This document shows positions 1 through 8,654 of a DNA stretch of 64,000 bases, in pieces. Location: assembly GCF_023241715.1 (NCBI RefSeq), contig NZ_JALQCW010000075.1, forward strand, positions 1 to 64,000, given 5' to 3'. Origin of the DNA: Pseudomonas morbosilactucae (GTDB lineage: Bacteria > Pseudomonadota > Gammaproteobacteria > Pseudomonadales > Pseudomonadaceae). The position numbers and the translations under genes are program-made. Each line of letters begins with the position of its first letter. The stretch's first letter is position 1. The notes under the pieces were generated by a model. That model made no database searches, had not been told where the DNA came from, and worked only from the letters and a program-made list of their open reading frames with translations.

Positions 1-545
1 CGTTTGGCATAGCCCTCGGACGTGGCGTAAATCAACTCCACGTGCAGGCTGTCGACGATGCCGAGGTAGGCGTCGCAGAACACCTCCAGTTGGTCAGGCT
101 GGGCCCGCGCCCAGGCATATTGCTCCTGGGCGGCGTGCTGGAAGTACTGGCGGATCTTGGCCAGGTAGGCCTCGAACCCCACGGTGATGACAGGGCGGAT
201 AGACGCCGGTGGAAAGTAGGCCGTGCGCAATAAAAAGCGCAGGTGCGCCGACCCTTCATAACGCCCGATCAGCCGCTCAAGGTGCAGGTACCCGGGCACG
301 CTGCTGCGCTCGCCCTCCTCCTCAAAACAACCGGCGATGTACTGGCGCTCATGGTCCAGGGCAATCTCGAACACCGTCTGGTACAGCGCATCCTTGCTGA
401 CAAAGTGAGCGTAGAGCGAGGCCTTGCGCATGCCCGCGCGGACCGCGATTTCATTAAGGGACGAGGCGTCATAACCCAGGTCGGCAAAATGTTCGACCGC
501 CATCGCGCAAATATTGGCGGCTGAAGGGGTGAGTGGTTTTTTCAC
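1..545 (-). CDS. TetR/AcrR-family transcriptional repressor (3' end cut by window edge)
   Basis: The reverse strand from a GTG at 545 reads about 181 residues without a stop and runs off the window. Residues 1-60 form a TetR helix-turn-helix; the recognition-helix stretch reads AGMRKASLYAHFVSKDAL. The helical remainder resembles a TetR ligand-binding domain. GTG is chosen because an AGGGA ribosome-binding site lies about 10 nt upstream, and the nearby ATG is out of frame. The gene sits 30 nt downstream of the MFS efflux gene on the same strand, so the pair probably forms one transcript. A perfect inverted repeat upstream of the MFS gene is the likely operator, which would make the repressor autoregulated. 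The inducer is unknown. Confidence 0.85.
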   Translation of the reverse strand, partial: MKKPLTPSAANICAMAVEHFADLGYDASSLNEIAVRAGMRKASLYAHFVSKDALYQTVFEIALDHERQYIAGCFEEEGERSSVPGYLHLERLIGRYEGSAHLRFLLRTAYFPPASIRPVITVGFEAYLAKIRQYFQHAAQEQYAWARAQPDQLEVFCDAYLGIVDSLHVELIYATSEGYAK

Positions 546-575
546 AGAGGATTCCCTGACTCATTGAAATAAGGC

Positions 576-1799
576 TCAGTGCCCGGCCATCGATTTGGAG
601 GCGAGCGCAGCGTTGCGCGTCGCCCACCCGGTCAGCCCCCAGACCACCAGGGCCGACAGCAGCAAGAGTACCGCCCAATCGAGCAAACCGCTTTCCACCG
701 CCGCACCGGCCAAGGGCGTGGCCGACGAAGAAATCATCAACTGCAAGGCCCCGAGCAATGCTGCGGTGGACCCCAGTGCCCGCTCCTGGGACGCCATGGC
801 CAGCGCCATCAGTGTCGATTCACACAGGCCGAGCCCGAACAGGCTGAGGACCACGCCAGCCACCACGGCGCCCAGGGGCGCGGCCATCATGGCAGAAACC
901 AGGGTCAATGCCGCGCCCAACAGCATGCACGCGGCGCCGAGCTGGGACAGCGTGCCGAGGCCAAAACGGCTGACCAGCCGCCCCGCGCTGATGGCGCCGA
1001 GCAGGATCGCCACCCCAGAGCCGCCGAACACGTAGCCGAAGCTGGACGCCGACAAACCGAAATGGGCCTGATAAACCAATGCCGCACCGCCGATGTAAGC
1101 GAAAAGGAAGAAGAACACCGCCGCCACCGCCAGGGCTGGGCGCAGAAAGCCGGGATCGGCCGCGATGTGTTTGTAGGTGCGGGCGATGGCCCGTGGCTGG
1201 AACGACAGACGCTTCTCCGGGGCCAGGGTTTCCTTCAGCACCAGGAAGGAATTGAGCCATACCGCCGCGCCCAGGGCCGCCAGCACCAGCATGATTGCGC
1301 GCCAGCCGAAGTGCACACTCAAAAAGCCGCCCAGGGCGGGGGCGATCACCGGCGCCAGGCCTTCAATAGTCATCAGCAAGGCGAAGATCTGCGCCGCCCG
1401 TGCGCCTTCGGCGACATCCCGCACCATGCTCATGATCACCACCAGCGTCAGGGCGCTGCCCAGGCCCTGGACAAAACGCGCCAGCAACAGCCACTCCAGG
1501 CTCGGCGCGACTGCCGCCAGCAAGGAGCTGAGGATGAACACCAGCAGGCCCACCAGCAATGGCCGACGCCGGCCCAGGGTATCGACCACCGGCCCGAACA
1601 GCAGTTGCCCCGCGCCCATGGCCAGCAGGAACACGGTCAGGGTCAGTTGCACCTGGGTATAGGAGCGGGCGTACTCCTGGGCGATGTCCGGAAGGCTCGC
1701 CAAATACATATCGACGGCTGAAGGGCCCAGGGCGCCGATCACGGCGAGTGAGGCGGCAAAGCGCAGGTGGGATTGGGTACCGCTGGCTGAAAAAGTCAT
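576..1799 (-). CDS. MFS transporter, Bcr/CflA-type drug efflux
   Basis: This 407-residue inner-membrane protein has about twelve hydrophobic segments. Near residue 27 it has the Bcr/CflA-type start GPSAVDMYLASLPDIA, in which an acidic residue lies in the first transmembrane helix, and GRRRPLLVG matches the MFS loop 2-3 signature. The family exports drugs such as bicyclomycin, sulfonamides or chloramphenicol by proton antiport; the substrate here cannot be told. The ATG at 1799 opens the frame. The gene precedes a TetR gene on the same strand, and a perfect 18-bp palindrome lies 28-45 nt upstream of the start. That is the classic layout of a self-repressed efflux operon. Confidence 0.9.
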   Translation of the reverse strand: MTFSASGTQSHLRFAASLAVIGALGPSAVDMYLASLPDIAQEYARSYTQVQLTLTVFLLAMGAGQLLFGPVVDTLGRRRPLLVGLLVFILSSLLAAVAPSLEWLLLARFVQGLGSALTLVVIMSMVRDVAEGARAAQIFALLMTIEGLAPVIAPALGGFLSVHFGWRAIMLVLAALGAAVWLNSFLVLKETLAPEKRLSFQPRAIARTYKHIAADPGFLRPALAVAAVFFFLFAYIGGAALVYQAHFGLSASSFGYVFGGSGVAILLGAISAGRLVSRFGLGTLSQLGAACMLLGAALTLVSAMMAAPLGAVVAGVVLSLFGLGLCESTLMALAMASQERALGSTAALLGALQLMISSSATPLAGAAVESGLLDWAVLLLLSALVVWGLTGWATRNAALASKSMAGH

Positions 1800-1826
1800 G
1801 AATGTTCCTGAAGCCTGAAAAAAACA

Positions 1827-1844
1827 ACCTACCGACAGGTAGGT
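1827..1844. promoter_or_regulatory. Probable TetR operator upstream of the MFS-tetR operon
   Basis: A perfect inverted repeat, ACCTACC-GACA-GGTAGGT, lies 28 nt upstream of the MFS start codon. Arm length, spacing and position fit a TetR-family operator that would block the promoter of the MFS-tetR transcript. Assignment to the tetR gene at 1-545 is inferred from proximity. Confidence 0.7.
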
Positions 1845-1940
1845 AGCCAGCCAAGCTTATCTGCCGGCCTATCCCAGGTCAATTCATTAACAGGTTAACC
1901 AACCGCGCCAACCCAGAGCACAACGGCCTCAAAGCCCCCC

Positions 1941-2559
1941 TCAAAGCTGGCTCAACAGCCGCGGCAAGCCCGCCAGCACCGTCAACAGGTGATCACGCTG
2001 TTCGCCGCTCAAGGCGATGTAGCGCCGAAACGCCGGCATGCGGTTGACCACCTCGCTACCGCCCATGTGCTCGAGGCGCACCTGCCACTCGCACCCGCTC
2101 AACTCGATGCTCAGGCGCTTGAAGTCGAGCAGCATCAGCGCTTGATGCAGCGTGCTGTCGTGCTCCAGCCCGGCCTGGAGCCGGGTCAGCAGCGCCGGTT
2201 TCCCGGTGCGTTGCCGGTAGCCCAGCCCGGTGCGGCGAAGGGCGCCGCGGTGATGCAGTTCAAAGCGCGCGTTGCCCTCCTCCGAGGTGCTGGCCGTGAC
2301 CCTGAACTCGGTCATCACCAGGTGCATCAGCAACTGCGATTCGGTGCGTTCGACCAGTTCCACCCGCACGCCAGGTGCTGGCAGAACCAACTCGCCCGGG
2401 CCGGCCTGTGGTGGTAAAACTCGCCAGGCCCAGGTTGCGCCGTAGGTACTCAAGCGTGACCCCGGGCCGATAGCCGGATGGGGCCCGCTGGGCGCTGAAC
2501 GCTTCAGACAGTTTTTGCCGCAGCATTGAGATAACCGTGCTCAAGGTTGCCAGGCTCAT
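1941..2559 (-). pseudogene. DUF3156-like protein gene interrupted by a frameshift
   Basis: Two overlapping reading frames make up one gene. The 5' part starts with ATG at 2559 (MSLATLSTVISMLRQKLSEA) and stays plausible to about 2415. The rest, from about 2410 to the stop at 1941, continues in another frame (GELVLPAPGVRVELVERTE and onward). Joined, they give a protein of about 205 residues. I recognise it tentatively as DUF3156, a family of unknown function found beside APC permeases in pseudomonads. Its start overlaps the 3' end of the permease gene by 56 bp, which suggests translational coupling. A one-base loss around 2405-2418 explains the break; it could be a real mutation or a sequence error. 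Confidence 0.65.
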
Positions 2560-4003
2560 GGGAAAACTCCTTGGCCAGCACTTCTTCTACCGAAGCCGGC
2601 TTGAATGGATTGACCTTCTGTACCACCAGCGTCCAGAACAACGCGTAGGTGGCGGTGATCCCGAGCATCACCCCGAACGGCACGTAGATATCGGCAGGGT
2701 TCATGCCCGGTGGGGTGATGAACCACATGCCCAGCAAGATGCCGACACTGGAGAGAATCTGCGGCAACGGGAAGAACGGCGAGCGGTAGGCCCGTGGCAG
2801 ATCGGGGCGACGAATGCGCAGGATCACCACCGACAGCGTGACCAGCAGGTAGGAGAAACTCCAGGCACACACGGCGGCCAGCACCAGGTGCATGATGTTG
2901 TCGGTATTGCCCCCCAGCCACAGCGCGTAAAGGCACGGAATCAGCATCGCCACCAGAATGCACAGCAGCGGCGTCTTGAAGCGCGGGTGCAGGTAGGTGA
3001 AGACCTTGGGCAGCGCGCCGTCCACGGCCATGCCGTAGAGAATCCGCGGCACACCGGCCATCAGCGTGTTGATGGTCGCCGCCCCGGCAAACAGAAAGCC
3101 CAGGCCCAGCCACATCGGGCCGATATGCCCCATGACCTGCTCGGCAAACTTGGGAATGGCCATTGGCGTGTCGAGCAAATGCACGCCGGTGGCGGCGTCC
3201 AGCAGCACGTTCTCGACCTGGCGTTTCATCGCTGCGCCGTAGATAAACATGCAGGTGGCCACGCTCAACAGGCCGAGGATCATGGCCTTGGGCATGACCT
3301 TGGCTGAGTTGCGCAGGTCCGGCGCCAGCGGGGTGACGAACTCGCAGCCGACGAACATGAACATGGCCATGCCCACCAGCGACAGAATGGTGATCAGGTC
3401 GGTGCCCACCAGCGACACGCCGAACCAGCCTTCAAGTTCCACCGCCGGGGCCGCGATCAGCCCCAGCACGCCAAACACCATCAAGGTGGTCCACATGCCG
3501 AAGGTCAGGATGATCTCCGCCTTGCCAAAGGCGCTGACGCCAAAGGCATTGAGAATGCCGAACACCACGACAAAGCCCACCCCCAGCAGCCAGGAACCGC
3601 CGGCCGACTCCGCCAGGGTGTTCAGGTGTTCGAAGTTCACCAAGGCCATGACCCCGGAGAGGATGGTTTCCGCGGTGCCGGCAAACACGTGCACGATCAG
3701 GTACGCCGACAGGGTGCCGGTGATCGCGAAGAAACGCCCCATGCCGCAGTTGATGTAGTCGTAGACCGAGCCGGTGGTCGGCAGGATCGACGCCGCCTCA
3801 GCGAAGGTGCTGGCCTGGGCCAGCATCATCACCACCGCAATCAACATGGCCACCGCGAAGGCGCTGCCGCCAATGCCGAAGCCCATGGTCGCGGTCAGGA
3901 TCACCGGGCTGGCCATGATCAAACCGATGGTGCTGGCTAACGCGGTGGGAAAACCAACTGACCCCCTTTTCAAATGCTCGGTGAGACGGTCATTGATCGA
4001 CAT
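2504..4003 (-). CDS. APC-superfamily amino acid/polyamine permease
   Basis: The 499-residue protein has about twelve transmembrane helices. It shows typical APC features: TALASTIGLIMASP at the first helix, a conserved GxG-type stretch, and RILYGMAVDGALPKVF near residue 320 (the cytoplasmic R-x(8)-G-x-LP segment common in this superfamily). I use the ATG at 4003 (MSINDRL), because the 17-residue upstream extension to 4054 is polar and lacks family character. The substrate is probably an amino acid or amine. The DUF3156-like gene overlaps the 3' end, and a PAS-chemoreceptor gene lies upstream on the same strand 234 nt away. Confidence 0.85.
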   Translation of the reverse strand: MSINDRLTEHLKRGSVGFPTALASTIGLIMASPVILTATMGFGIGGSAFAVAMLIAVVMMLAQASTFAEAASILPTTGSVYDYINCGMGRFFAITGTLSAYLIVHVFAGTAETILSGVMALVNFEHLNTLAESAGGSWLLGVGFVVVFGILNAFGVSAFGKAEIILTFGMWTTLMVFGVLGLIAAPAVELEGWFGVSLVGTDLITILSLVGMAMFMFVGCEFVTPLAPDLRNSAKVMPKAMILGLLSVATCMFIYGAAMKRQVENVLLDAATGVHLLDTPMAIPKFAEQVMGHIGPMWLGLGFLFAGAATINTLMAGVPRILYGMAVDGALPKVFTYLHPRFKTPLLCILVAMLIPCLYALWLGGNTDNIMHLVLAAVCAWSFSYLLVTLSVVILRIRRPDLPRAYRSPFFPLPQILSSVGILLGMWFITPPGMNPADIYVPFGVMLGITATYALFWTLVVQKVNPFKPASVEEVLAKEFSHEPGNLEHGYLNAAAKTV

Positions 4004-4236
4004 GGTGCGGATCCTCGAAAGCGGATTTCTCAGTGGATGTATCGAGCCGTTCAATGAGCCGGCAATGGCGCCGGGCCCAAGCGGTTCCTGATCGGAACGA
4101 CATCGTGTTCAGGGTCACTGTGCGCCCCTGTCACCCTGAGCGTCTTGCCCATGGCTGCCGCCGGTTTTGTTACTGCCTGCCAAGTCTGCGCGTAGCGCCG
4201 GCAGGAGCAATCACTCGGCGCCCCGCAGCGGCAAGC

Positions 4237-5217
4237 CTAGTGCCGGTCCGGCCCGTGCTGATGCAGCATCGTCTGAATCTGCTGGGTGGCGTGGCGGGTG
4301 CTTTCCGCCAGCTTGCGCACCTCATCGGCCACCACAGAAAAGCCGCGCCCGACCTCCCCGGCCCTGGCCGCTTCGATGGCGGCGTTCAAGGCCAGCAGGT
4401 TGGTCTGGTCGGCAATGCCCTTGATCACACTGACCACGGTGGCGATCTGGCCGTAGGTCGCCTGATTCTGCTCCAGCAGTTGTTGGTGGGTGATCTTCGC
4501 GGAGTGTTCATCGCTGATGTCGCGGACCGCGCCGATCACCCGGGTCAGGCGCCCCTGCGGATCACGCACTGCCCGCCCCCGCTCCCGGCACCAGATATAG
4601 CCACGGGTCTTGTGGCGCATCCGGTACTCGAACACGTATTCGCCGCTGCCGTGGCTGGCGAGAATCTCCCGTTCAAAAATCGCCATGATCTTCGGCAAAT
4701 CGTCCGGGTGGGTGATGCTGACTTGCGCGTCCCAGCCATCGGGCAGCTCATGGGCGGCATAGCCCATCAGTTGGCGGAACTGATTGAAGATGCGCATTTG
4801 GCTGGCCGGGTCTTGCAGGTCGCCGTTGACCACGGTGATGTCCCAGCAGCCTTCGGTCAGGGTCGATTGCAGCAGCGCCCAGATCTGCGCCTCCTGCTGA
4901 TGCTGGTGGGACAGCGCCCGCTGCTGGCTCAACTCGACGTCCAGGGCCTGCTCACTGAGCCGACGCTGCGCCAGTTCCAGTTGCAGCGCTTGTATTGCCT
5001 GCTCGCTGCGCTGCAACTGTACGGTTTGCTCGCGGACGGCGGCCTGAGCCTCCAGGCGTTGCCGGGCGTCTTGCGCCTGCTGCTGCGCCCACTGCCGCAG
5101 GCAACCCTGCAAGGGCGGAAAAGCCTCCAGCGCTGGCGCATCCAAGGCCCCACCGGCCAGCCAGGGCTCAAGGATGGCGGCGAGTTCGTGCAGCTGTTTA
5201 TTTTTCCGGAAGAACAT
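4237..5217 (-). CDS. Soluble PAS-domain chemoreceptor-like protein with a short signalling tip
   Basis: The 326-residue protein has no transmembrane segment. Residues 1-105 are Gln/Ala/Leu-rich and probably coiled coil. A PAS domain follows at about 115-235 ([34 protein letters not shown]). Residues about 265-310 hold the chemoreceptor hairpin tip ([20 protein letters not shown], then [14 protein letters not shown]), the contact site for CheA and CheW. The protein ends about 25 residues after the tip, whereas canonical receptors continue with a long return helix, so the adaptation region is missing. It may be a cytoplasmic sensor feeding the chemotaxis array, or a shortened relic. No start ambiguity: ATG at 5217. 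Confidence 0.8.
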   Translation of the reverse strand: MFFRKNKQLHELAAILEPWLAGGALDAPALEAFPPLQGCLRQWAQQQAQDARQRLEAQAAVREQTVQLQRSEQAIQALQLELAQRRLSEQALDVELSQQRALSHQHQQEAQIWALLQSTLTEGCWDITVVNGDLQDPASQMRIFNQFRQLMGYAAHELPDGWDAQVSITHPDDLPKIMAIFEREILASHGSGEYVFEYRMRHKTRGYIWCRERGRAVRDPQGRLTRVIGAVRDISDEHSAKITHQQLLEQNQATYGQIATVVSVIKGIADQTNLLALNAAIEAARAGEVGRGFSVVADEVRKLAESTRHATQQIQTMLHQHGPDRH

Positions 5218-5386
5218 CAGCCAGCCCTTTGTTCAGCGAGTCGAGGCCCTCGATCTGATCGCAAATCGCCAGCGAATACTTGTTCCAGGCTGCTGGGCGG
5301 CTTGCTCCTGCCTGCCAAGCTGCACTGCAAGCGGCTGTACCAGCGCGTACTGGCAGCCACAGACATAAGCCCCGGCAGCCACAGTC

Positions 5387-5410
5387 AAGCCGCCGCGGAA
5401 CGAGCGGCTT
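5387..5410. other. Hairpin in the leader of the aldehyde dehydrogenase gene
   Basis: The inverted repeat AAGCCGC / GCGGCTT has a 10-nt loop and lies about 40 nt upstream of the ATG at 5450. A T-rich stretch (ttttcttt) follows. It could be an intrinsic terminator for rightward transcription or a leader structure; the sequence alone does not decide. Confidence 0.4.
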
Positions 5411-5449
5411 AACCTCGGGCTTTTCTTTGTTCGCTAACTGGAAAAGCCC

Positions 5450-6937
5450 ATGAGCGATATTTCGTTACTGCCCAGCGTTGAAGCCTTCCTCAGCCGCCGC
5501 CACGCCTTGTTCATCGACGGCGCCTACGTCCAGAGCCATTCCAACGAAACCCTGGAGGTCATCAACCCGGCCACCGGCAAGGTCATTGCCCAGGTCGCCG
5601 ACGCCGACCCGGCCGACATCGATGCGGCGGTGGAATCGGCCGGCCGGGGCTTCAAACACTGGTCCCAGGTCGCCCCCGCCGTGCGGGGCAATGTGCTGCT
5701 GAAACTGGCTGACCTGCTGGAGCAGCACCGCGAGGAACTGGCCCAGATCGAAACGTGCCAGTCAGGCAAGATCATCCAGATTTCACGCGCCTTCGAAGTG
5801 GACCAGGCCGCCCACTTCCTGCGTTATTACGCCGGCTGGGCCACCAAGATCAGCGGCCAGACTATTACCCCGTCGCTGCCGTCTTTCGCCGGCGAGCGCT
5901 ACACCGCCTTCACCTTGCGCGAACCGGTCGGGGTGGTGGTGGGCATCGTGCCGTGGAATTTCTCGACCATGATCGCCATCTGGAAACTCGCCTCGGCGCT
6001 GGTGACCGGCTGCAGCATCATCATCAAGCCCAGTGAGTTCACCCCGCTGACCATCCTGCGCATCGCCGAACTGGCCATCGAAGCCGGTCTGCCGGCCGGC
6101 GCCTTGAACGTCTTGACCGGTGGCGGCGCGGTGGGCAAAGGCTTGATCGAGCACCCGGGCACCGACAAGGTCTCGTTCACCGGTTCGGTGCCCACCGGGA
6201 TTGCGGTCGGCCGCAGTGCCATGGGCGCCGGCCTGACCCGCGCGACCCTGGAACTGGGCGGCAAAAACTCCGCCGGGTTCCTGCGCGATGTCGACCTGGA
6301 CAAAGCGGTCAACGGCATCATCGAAGCCGGCTTCCTGCACTCCGGACAAATCTGCGCCGCCGCCGAACGCTTCTTCGTCCACCGCTCGCAGATCGACCCG
6401 GTGATGGACACGCTCAGCCAGCGCCTGAGCGCACTGAACATCGGCTCGCCACTGGATGAGCGCACCGAGTTCGGCCCGGTGACCAACCGCCAGCACCAGT
6501 TGAAGCTGGAAGGGTTCTTCGCCAAGGCCCGTGCCGAAAACAACCGCATCATCCACGGCGGCCACCTGATTGACCGCCCGGGCTGCTACGTCGAGCCCAC
6601 GGTGATTCTCGCCAACAGCGTCAACGACACCCTGCTCAACGAAGAAACCTTTGGACCGATCGCCACCTTCTTCCCCTACGACAGCGAAGACGAGTTGCTG
6701 GAACTGATGAACAACACGCCCTATGGCTTGAGCGCCAGCCTCTGGACCAACGACCTGAGCAAGGCGCTGCGCATGGTGCCGGCCATCAACGCGGGCACCG
6801 TGTGGGTGAACATGCACACGATGCTGGACCCGGCCGTGCCCTTCGGCGGCAATAAATCCTCGGGGGTCGGCCGCGAGTTTGGCAGTGCTTTTATCGATGA
6901 CTACACCGAACTGAAGTCGGTGATGATTCGCTACTGA
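5450..6937 (+). CDS. NAD(P)-dependent aldehyde dehydrogenase, phenylacetaldehyde/betaine-aldehyde type
   Basis: The 495 residues match the usual aldehyde dehydrogenase length. The cofactor-binding segment PWNFSTMIAIWK lies near 170, FTGSVPTG near 245, the general-base glutamate in LELGGKN near 268, and the catalytic cysteine in SGQICAAAERFF near 302. The enzyme oxidises an aldehyde to the carboxylic acid in the cytoplasm. Overall it reads most like phenylacetaldehyde dehydrogenases (FeaB/PeaE group), but betaine-aldehyde dehydrogenases are close relatives and no pathway partner lies next to it. It appears monocistronic, with hairpins on both sides. Confidence 0.85.
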   Translation: MSDISLLPSVEAFLSRRHALFIDGAYVQSHSNETLEVINPATGKVIAQVADADPADIDAAVESAGRGFKHWSQVAPAVRGNVLLKLADLLEQHREELAQIETCQSGKIIQISRAFEVDQAAHFLRYYAGWATKISGQTITPSLPSFAGERYTAFTLREPVGVVVGIVPWNFSTMIAIWKLASALVTGCSIIIKPSEFTPLTILRIAELAIEAGLPAGALNVLTGGGAVGKGLIEHPGTDKVSFTGSVPTGIAVGRSAMGAGLTRATLELGGKNSAGFLRDVDLDKAVNGIIEAGFLHSGQICAAAERFFVHRSQIDPVMDTLSQRLSALNIGSPLDERTEFGPVTNRQHQLKLEGFFAKARAENNRIIHGGHLIDRPGCYVEPTVILANSVNDTLLNEETFGPIATFFPYDSEDELLELMNNTPYGLSASLWTNDLSKALRMVPAINAGTVWVNMHTMLDPAVPFGGNKSSGVGREFGSAFIDDYTELKSVMIRY

Positions 6938-6950
6938 TCGCGGTGGAGTA

Positions 6951-6979
6951 AGGGGGGATGGGAAACGATTGTCCCCCCT
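6951..6979. terminator. Hairpin after the aldehyde dehydrogenase gene
   Basis: AGGGGGGA (6951-6958) pairs with TCCCCCCT (6972-6979) across a 13-nt loop, starting 14 nt after the stop codon. No T-tract follows, so it may stop transcription weakly or protect the 3' end. The remaining bases up to 7175 hold no gene that I can support. Confidence 0.45.
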
Positions 6980-7175
6980 GTTACTGGACGGCGCGGTGCA
7001 GAGCATGCGAACGCTGTATGACGTTTTGTCCGGCCATCTGTGTCTAACACTGTTTTTTTCAGCGCCCTACTATCGGCTGCGTCATCCCGTTGCAGGCCTC
7101 GGAAAGGGCAAAAACCGTTGTGCATTGATGTACCGGGGCTGGCCATTCGTTATCTGTCGCTTGAGGAGTTAGACG

Positions 7176-7811
7176 ATGCCCGAGTTATCCACCCTGCTTG
7201 CCTACGGCCTGATCTCCCTCGGCATGGTGCTGACGCCCGGCCCGAACATGATCTATCTGATCTCGCGGTCGATCTGCCAGGGGCCCATGGCCGGGCTGAT
7301 TTCCCTGGGCGGCGTGGCCTTGGGTTTTCTCATCTACATGCTGTGCGCCGCCTTGGGCATTACCGCCCTGCTCCTGGCAGTGCCCTATGCCTATGACGCC
7401 TTGCGCCTGGGCGGCGCGCTCTACCTGCTGTATCTGGCCTGGCAGGCCGTCAAGCCCGGAGCCCGCTCGGCGTTCCAGGTACGCGACTTGCCCCAGGACA
7501 GCCCGCGCAAGCTGTTCATGATGGGGTTGGTCACCAACCTGCTGAACCCCAAGGTCGCCGTGATGTACTTGTCGCTGCTGCCCCAGTTCATCACCCCCAC
7601 CGGCCATGGCTCGGTGCTGGCGCAATCGCTGGTGCTGGGCTTTACCCAGATTACGATCAGCGTCAGCGTCAACGCGCTGATCGCCATCATGGCGGGTTCC
7701 ATCGCCGCCTTTCTCGCCAGCCGCCCCCTGTGGCAGAGCGTGCAACGCTGGCTGATGGCTACGGTCCTCGCCGGCTTGGCGGTGCGCATGGCGTTCGAAG
7801 GGCGGCGGTGA
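7176..7811 (+). CDS. LysE/RhtB-family amino acid exporter
   Basis: The 211-residue inner-membrane protein has about six hydrophobic helices. The N-terminal family signature is clear: LISLGMVLTPGPNMIYLISRSI, with the TPGPN motif near residue 21. A second conserved stretch reads GLVTNLLNPKVAVMYLSLLPQF. LysE/RhtB proteins export amino acids or homoserine lactones; the substrate is unknown. GAGGAG lies 8 nt before the ATG and supports the start. It is convergent with the SDR gene, with 27 nt between the two stop codons. Confidence 0.9.
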   Translation: MPELSTLLAYGLISLGMVLTPGPNMIYLISRSICQGPMAGLISLGGVALGFLIYMLCAALGITALLLAVPYAYDALRLGGALYLLYLAWQAVKPGARSAFQVRDLPQDSPRKLFMMGLVTNLLNPKVAVMYLSLLPQFITPTGHGSVLAQSLVLGFTQITISVSVNALIAIMAGSIAAFLASRPLWQSVQRWLMATVLAGLAVRMAFEGRR

Positions 7812-7838
7812 GGCGGGCTGGGGGCATTCAGCTTCGGC

Positions 7839-8582
7839 TTACCAGTCCTGGCGGGTCGGCGAAATAATCAGGTCGTTGACGGTGACGTTGGCCGGCTGGT
7901 TCAAGGCATAGACCACGGCCTGCCCAATGTCCTCGGGGGCGATGGCGATCTTGTTCAACTCCTGGGCGGCCTTGCGCCCAGCCGGGTCGCTGACCTTGTC
8001 TGCCCAGCCGGTGTTGATCACGCCCGGGCTGATGGTGTTGACGCGAATGCCGTGCTGCACGCCCAGTTCCTTGCGCATCGACTCCGTCATGGCCTGAACG
8101 AAGAACTTGGTGGCGCTGTAGACGCCAGCACACGGCCCTACCTGGTGACCGGCCACGGAATCCATGTTCAGAATCTGCCCCGCCTGTTGCTTCAGCATCA
8201 ACGGCAGCACCGCCGCGATGCCGTTCAGGTAGCCCTTGATGTTGACGTTGATCATCTTTTCCCAGTCATCGACCGCCAGGTCTGCCCAGCTGGAAAACAG
8301 CATCAGGCCGGCGTTGTTGATCAGGATGTCAACCGAGCCAAAGGCGTCTTGAGCGAACTGCGCCAGGGCCCGCATATCCTCCAGGTCGGTGACATCACTG
8401 ACCCGGCCCAGCGCTTCGCCGCCATTGGCGTTCAACTCGCTGACGATGGCGTCCAGGCCTTCCTGGTCCAAGGCGGCTGCAACGATGCGAACGCCTTTCG
8501 CCGACAGTGCCCGTGCCGATGCAGCACCCAGGCCGGACGATGCGCCGGTGATGATGGCGGTCTTGTTTTGCAGGTAGTTCAT
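7839..8582 (-). CDS. Short-chain dehydrogenase/reductase
   Basis: The 247 residues form a classical SDR. The NAD(P)-binding motif TGASSGLG is at 12-19, the NNAG motif at about 88, the catalytic serine in MDSVAG near 140, and the YSATK active-site pair near 153-157. It reduces or oxidises a carbonyl or alcohol of unknown identity. A hairpin (8603-8625) separates it from the upstream Old Yellow Enzyme gene on the same strand, so the two could be partly coupled. Both belong to the neighbourhood's set of carbonyl and enal detoxification enzymes. Confidence 0.88.
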   Translation of the reverse strand: MNYLQNKTAIITGASSGLGAASARALSAKGVRIVAAALDQEGLDAIVSELNANGGEALGRVSDVTDLEDMRALAQFAQDAFGSVDILINNAGLMLFSSWADLAVDDWEKMINVNIKGYLNGIAAVLPLMLKQQAGQILNMDSVAGHQVGPCAGVYSATKFFVQAMTESMRKELGVQHGIRVNTISPGVINTGWADKVSDPAGRKAAQELNKIAIAPEDIGQAVVYALNQPANVTVNDLIISPTRQDW

Positions 8583-8602
8583 GGAGGTTTCTCTCGACAG
8601 TG

Positions 8603-8625
8603 ACTGCCCGCTCTTGTCGGGCAGT
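8603..8625. terminator. Hairpin between the Old Yellow Enzyme and SDR genes
   Basis: ACTGCCCG and CGGGCAGT form a perfect 8-bp stem around a 7-nt loop, between the Old Yellow Enzyme stop (8655) and the SDR start (8582). There is no T-tract, so partial attenuation rather than full termination is likely. Confidence 0.45.
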
Positions 8626-8654
8626 GATGGGTGATCGCGGATGATCAGGGAGGC

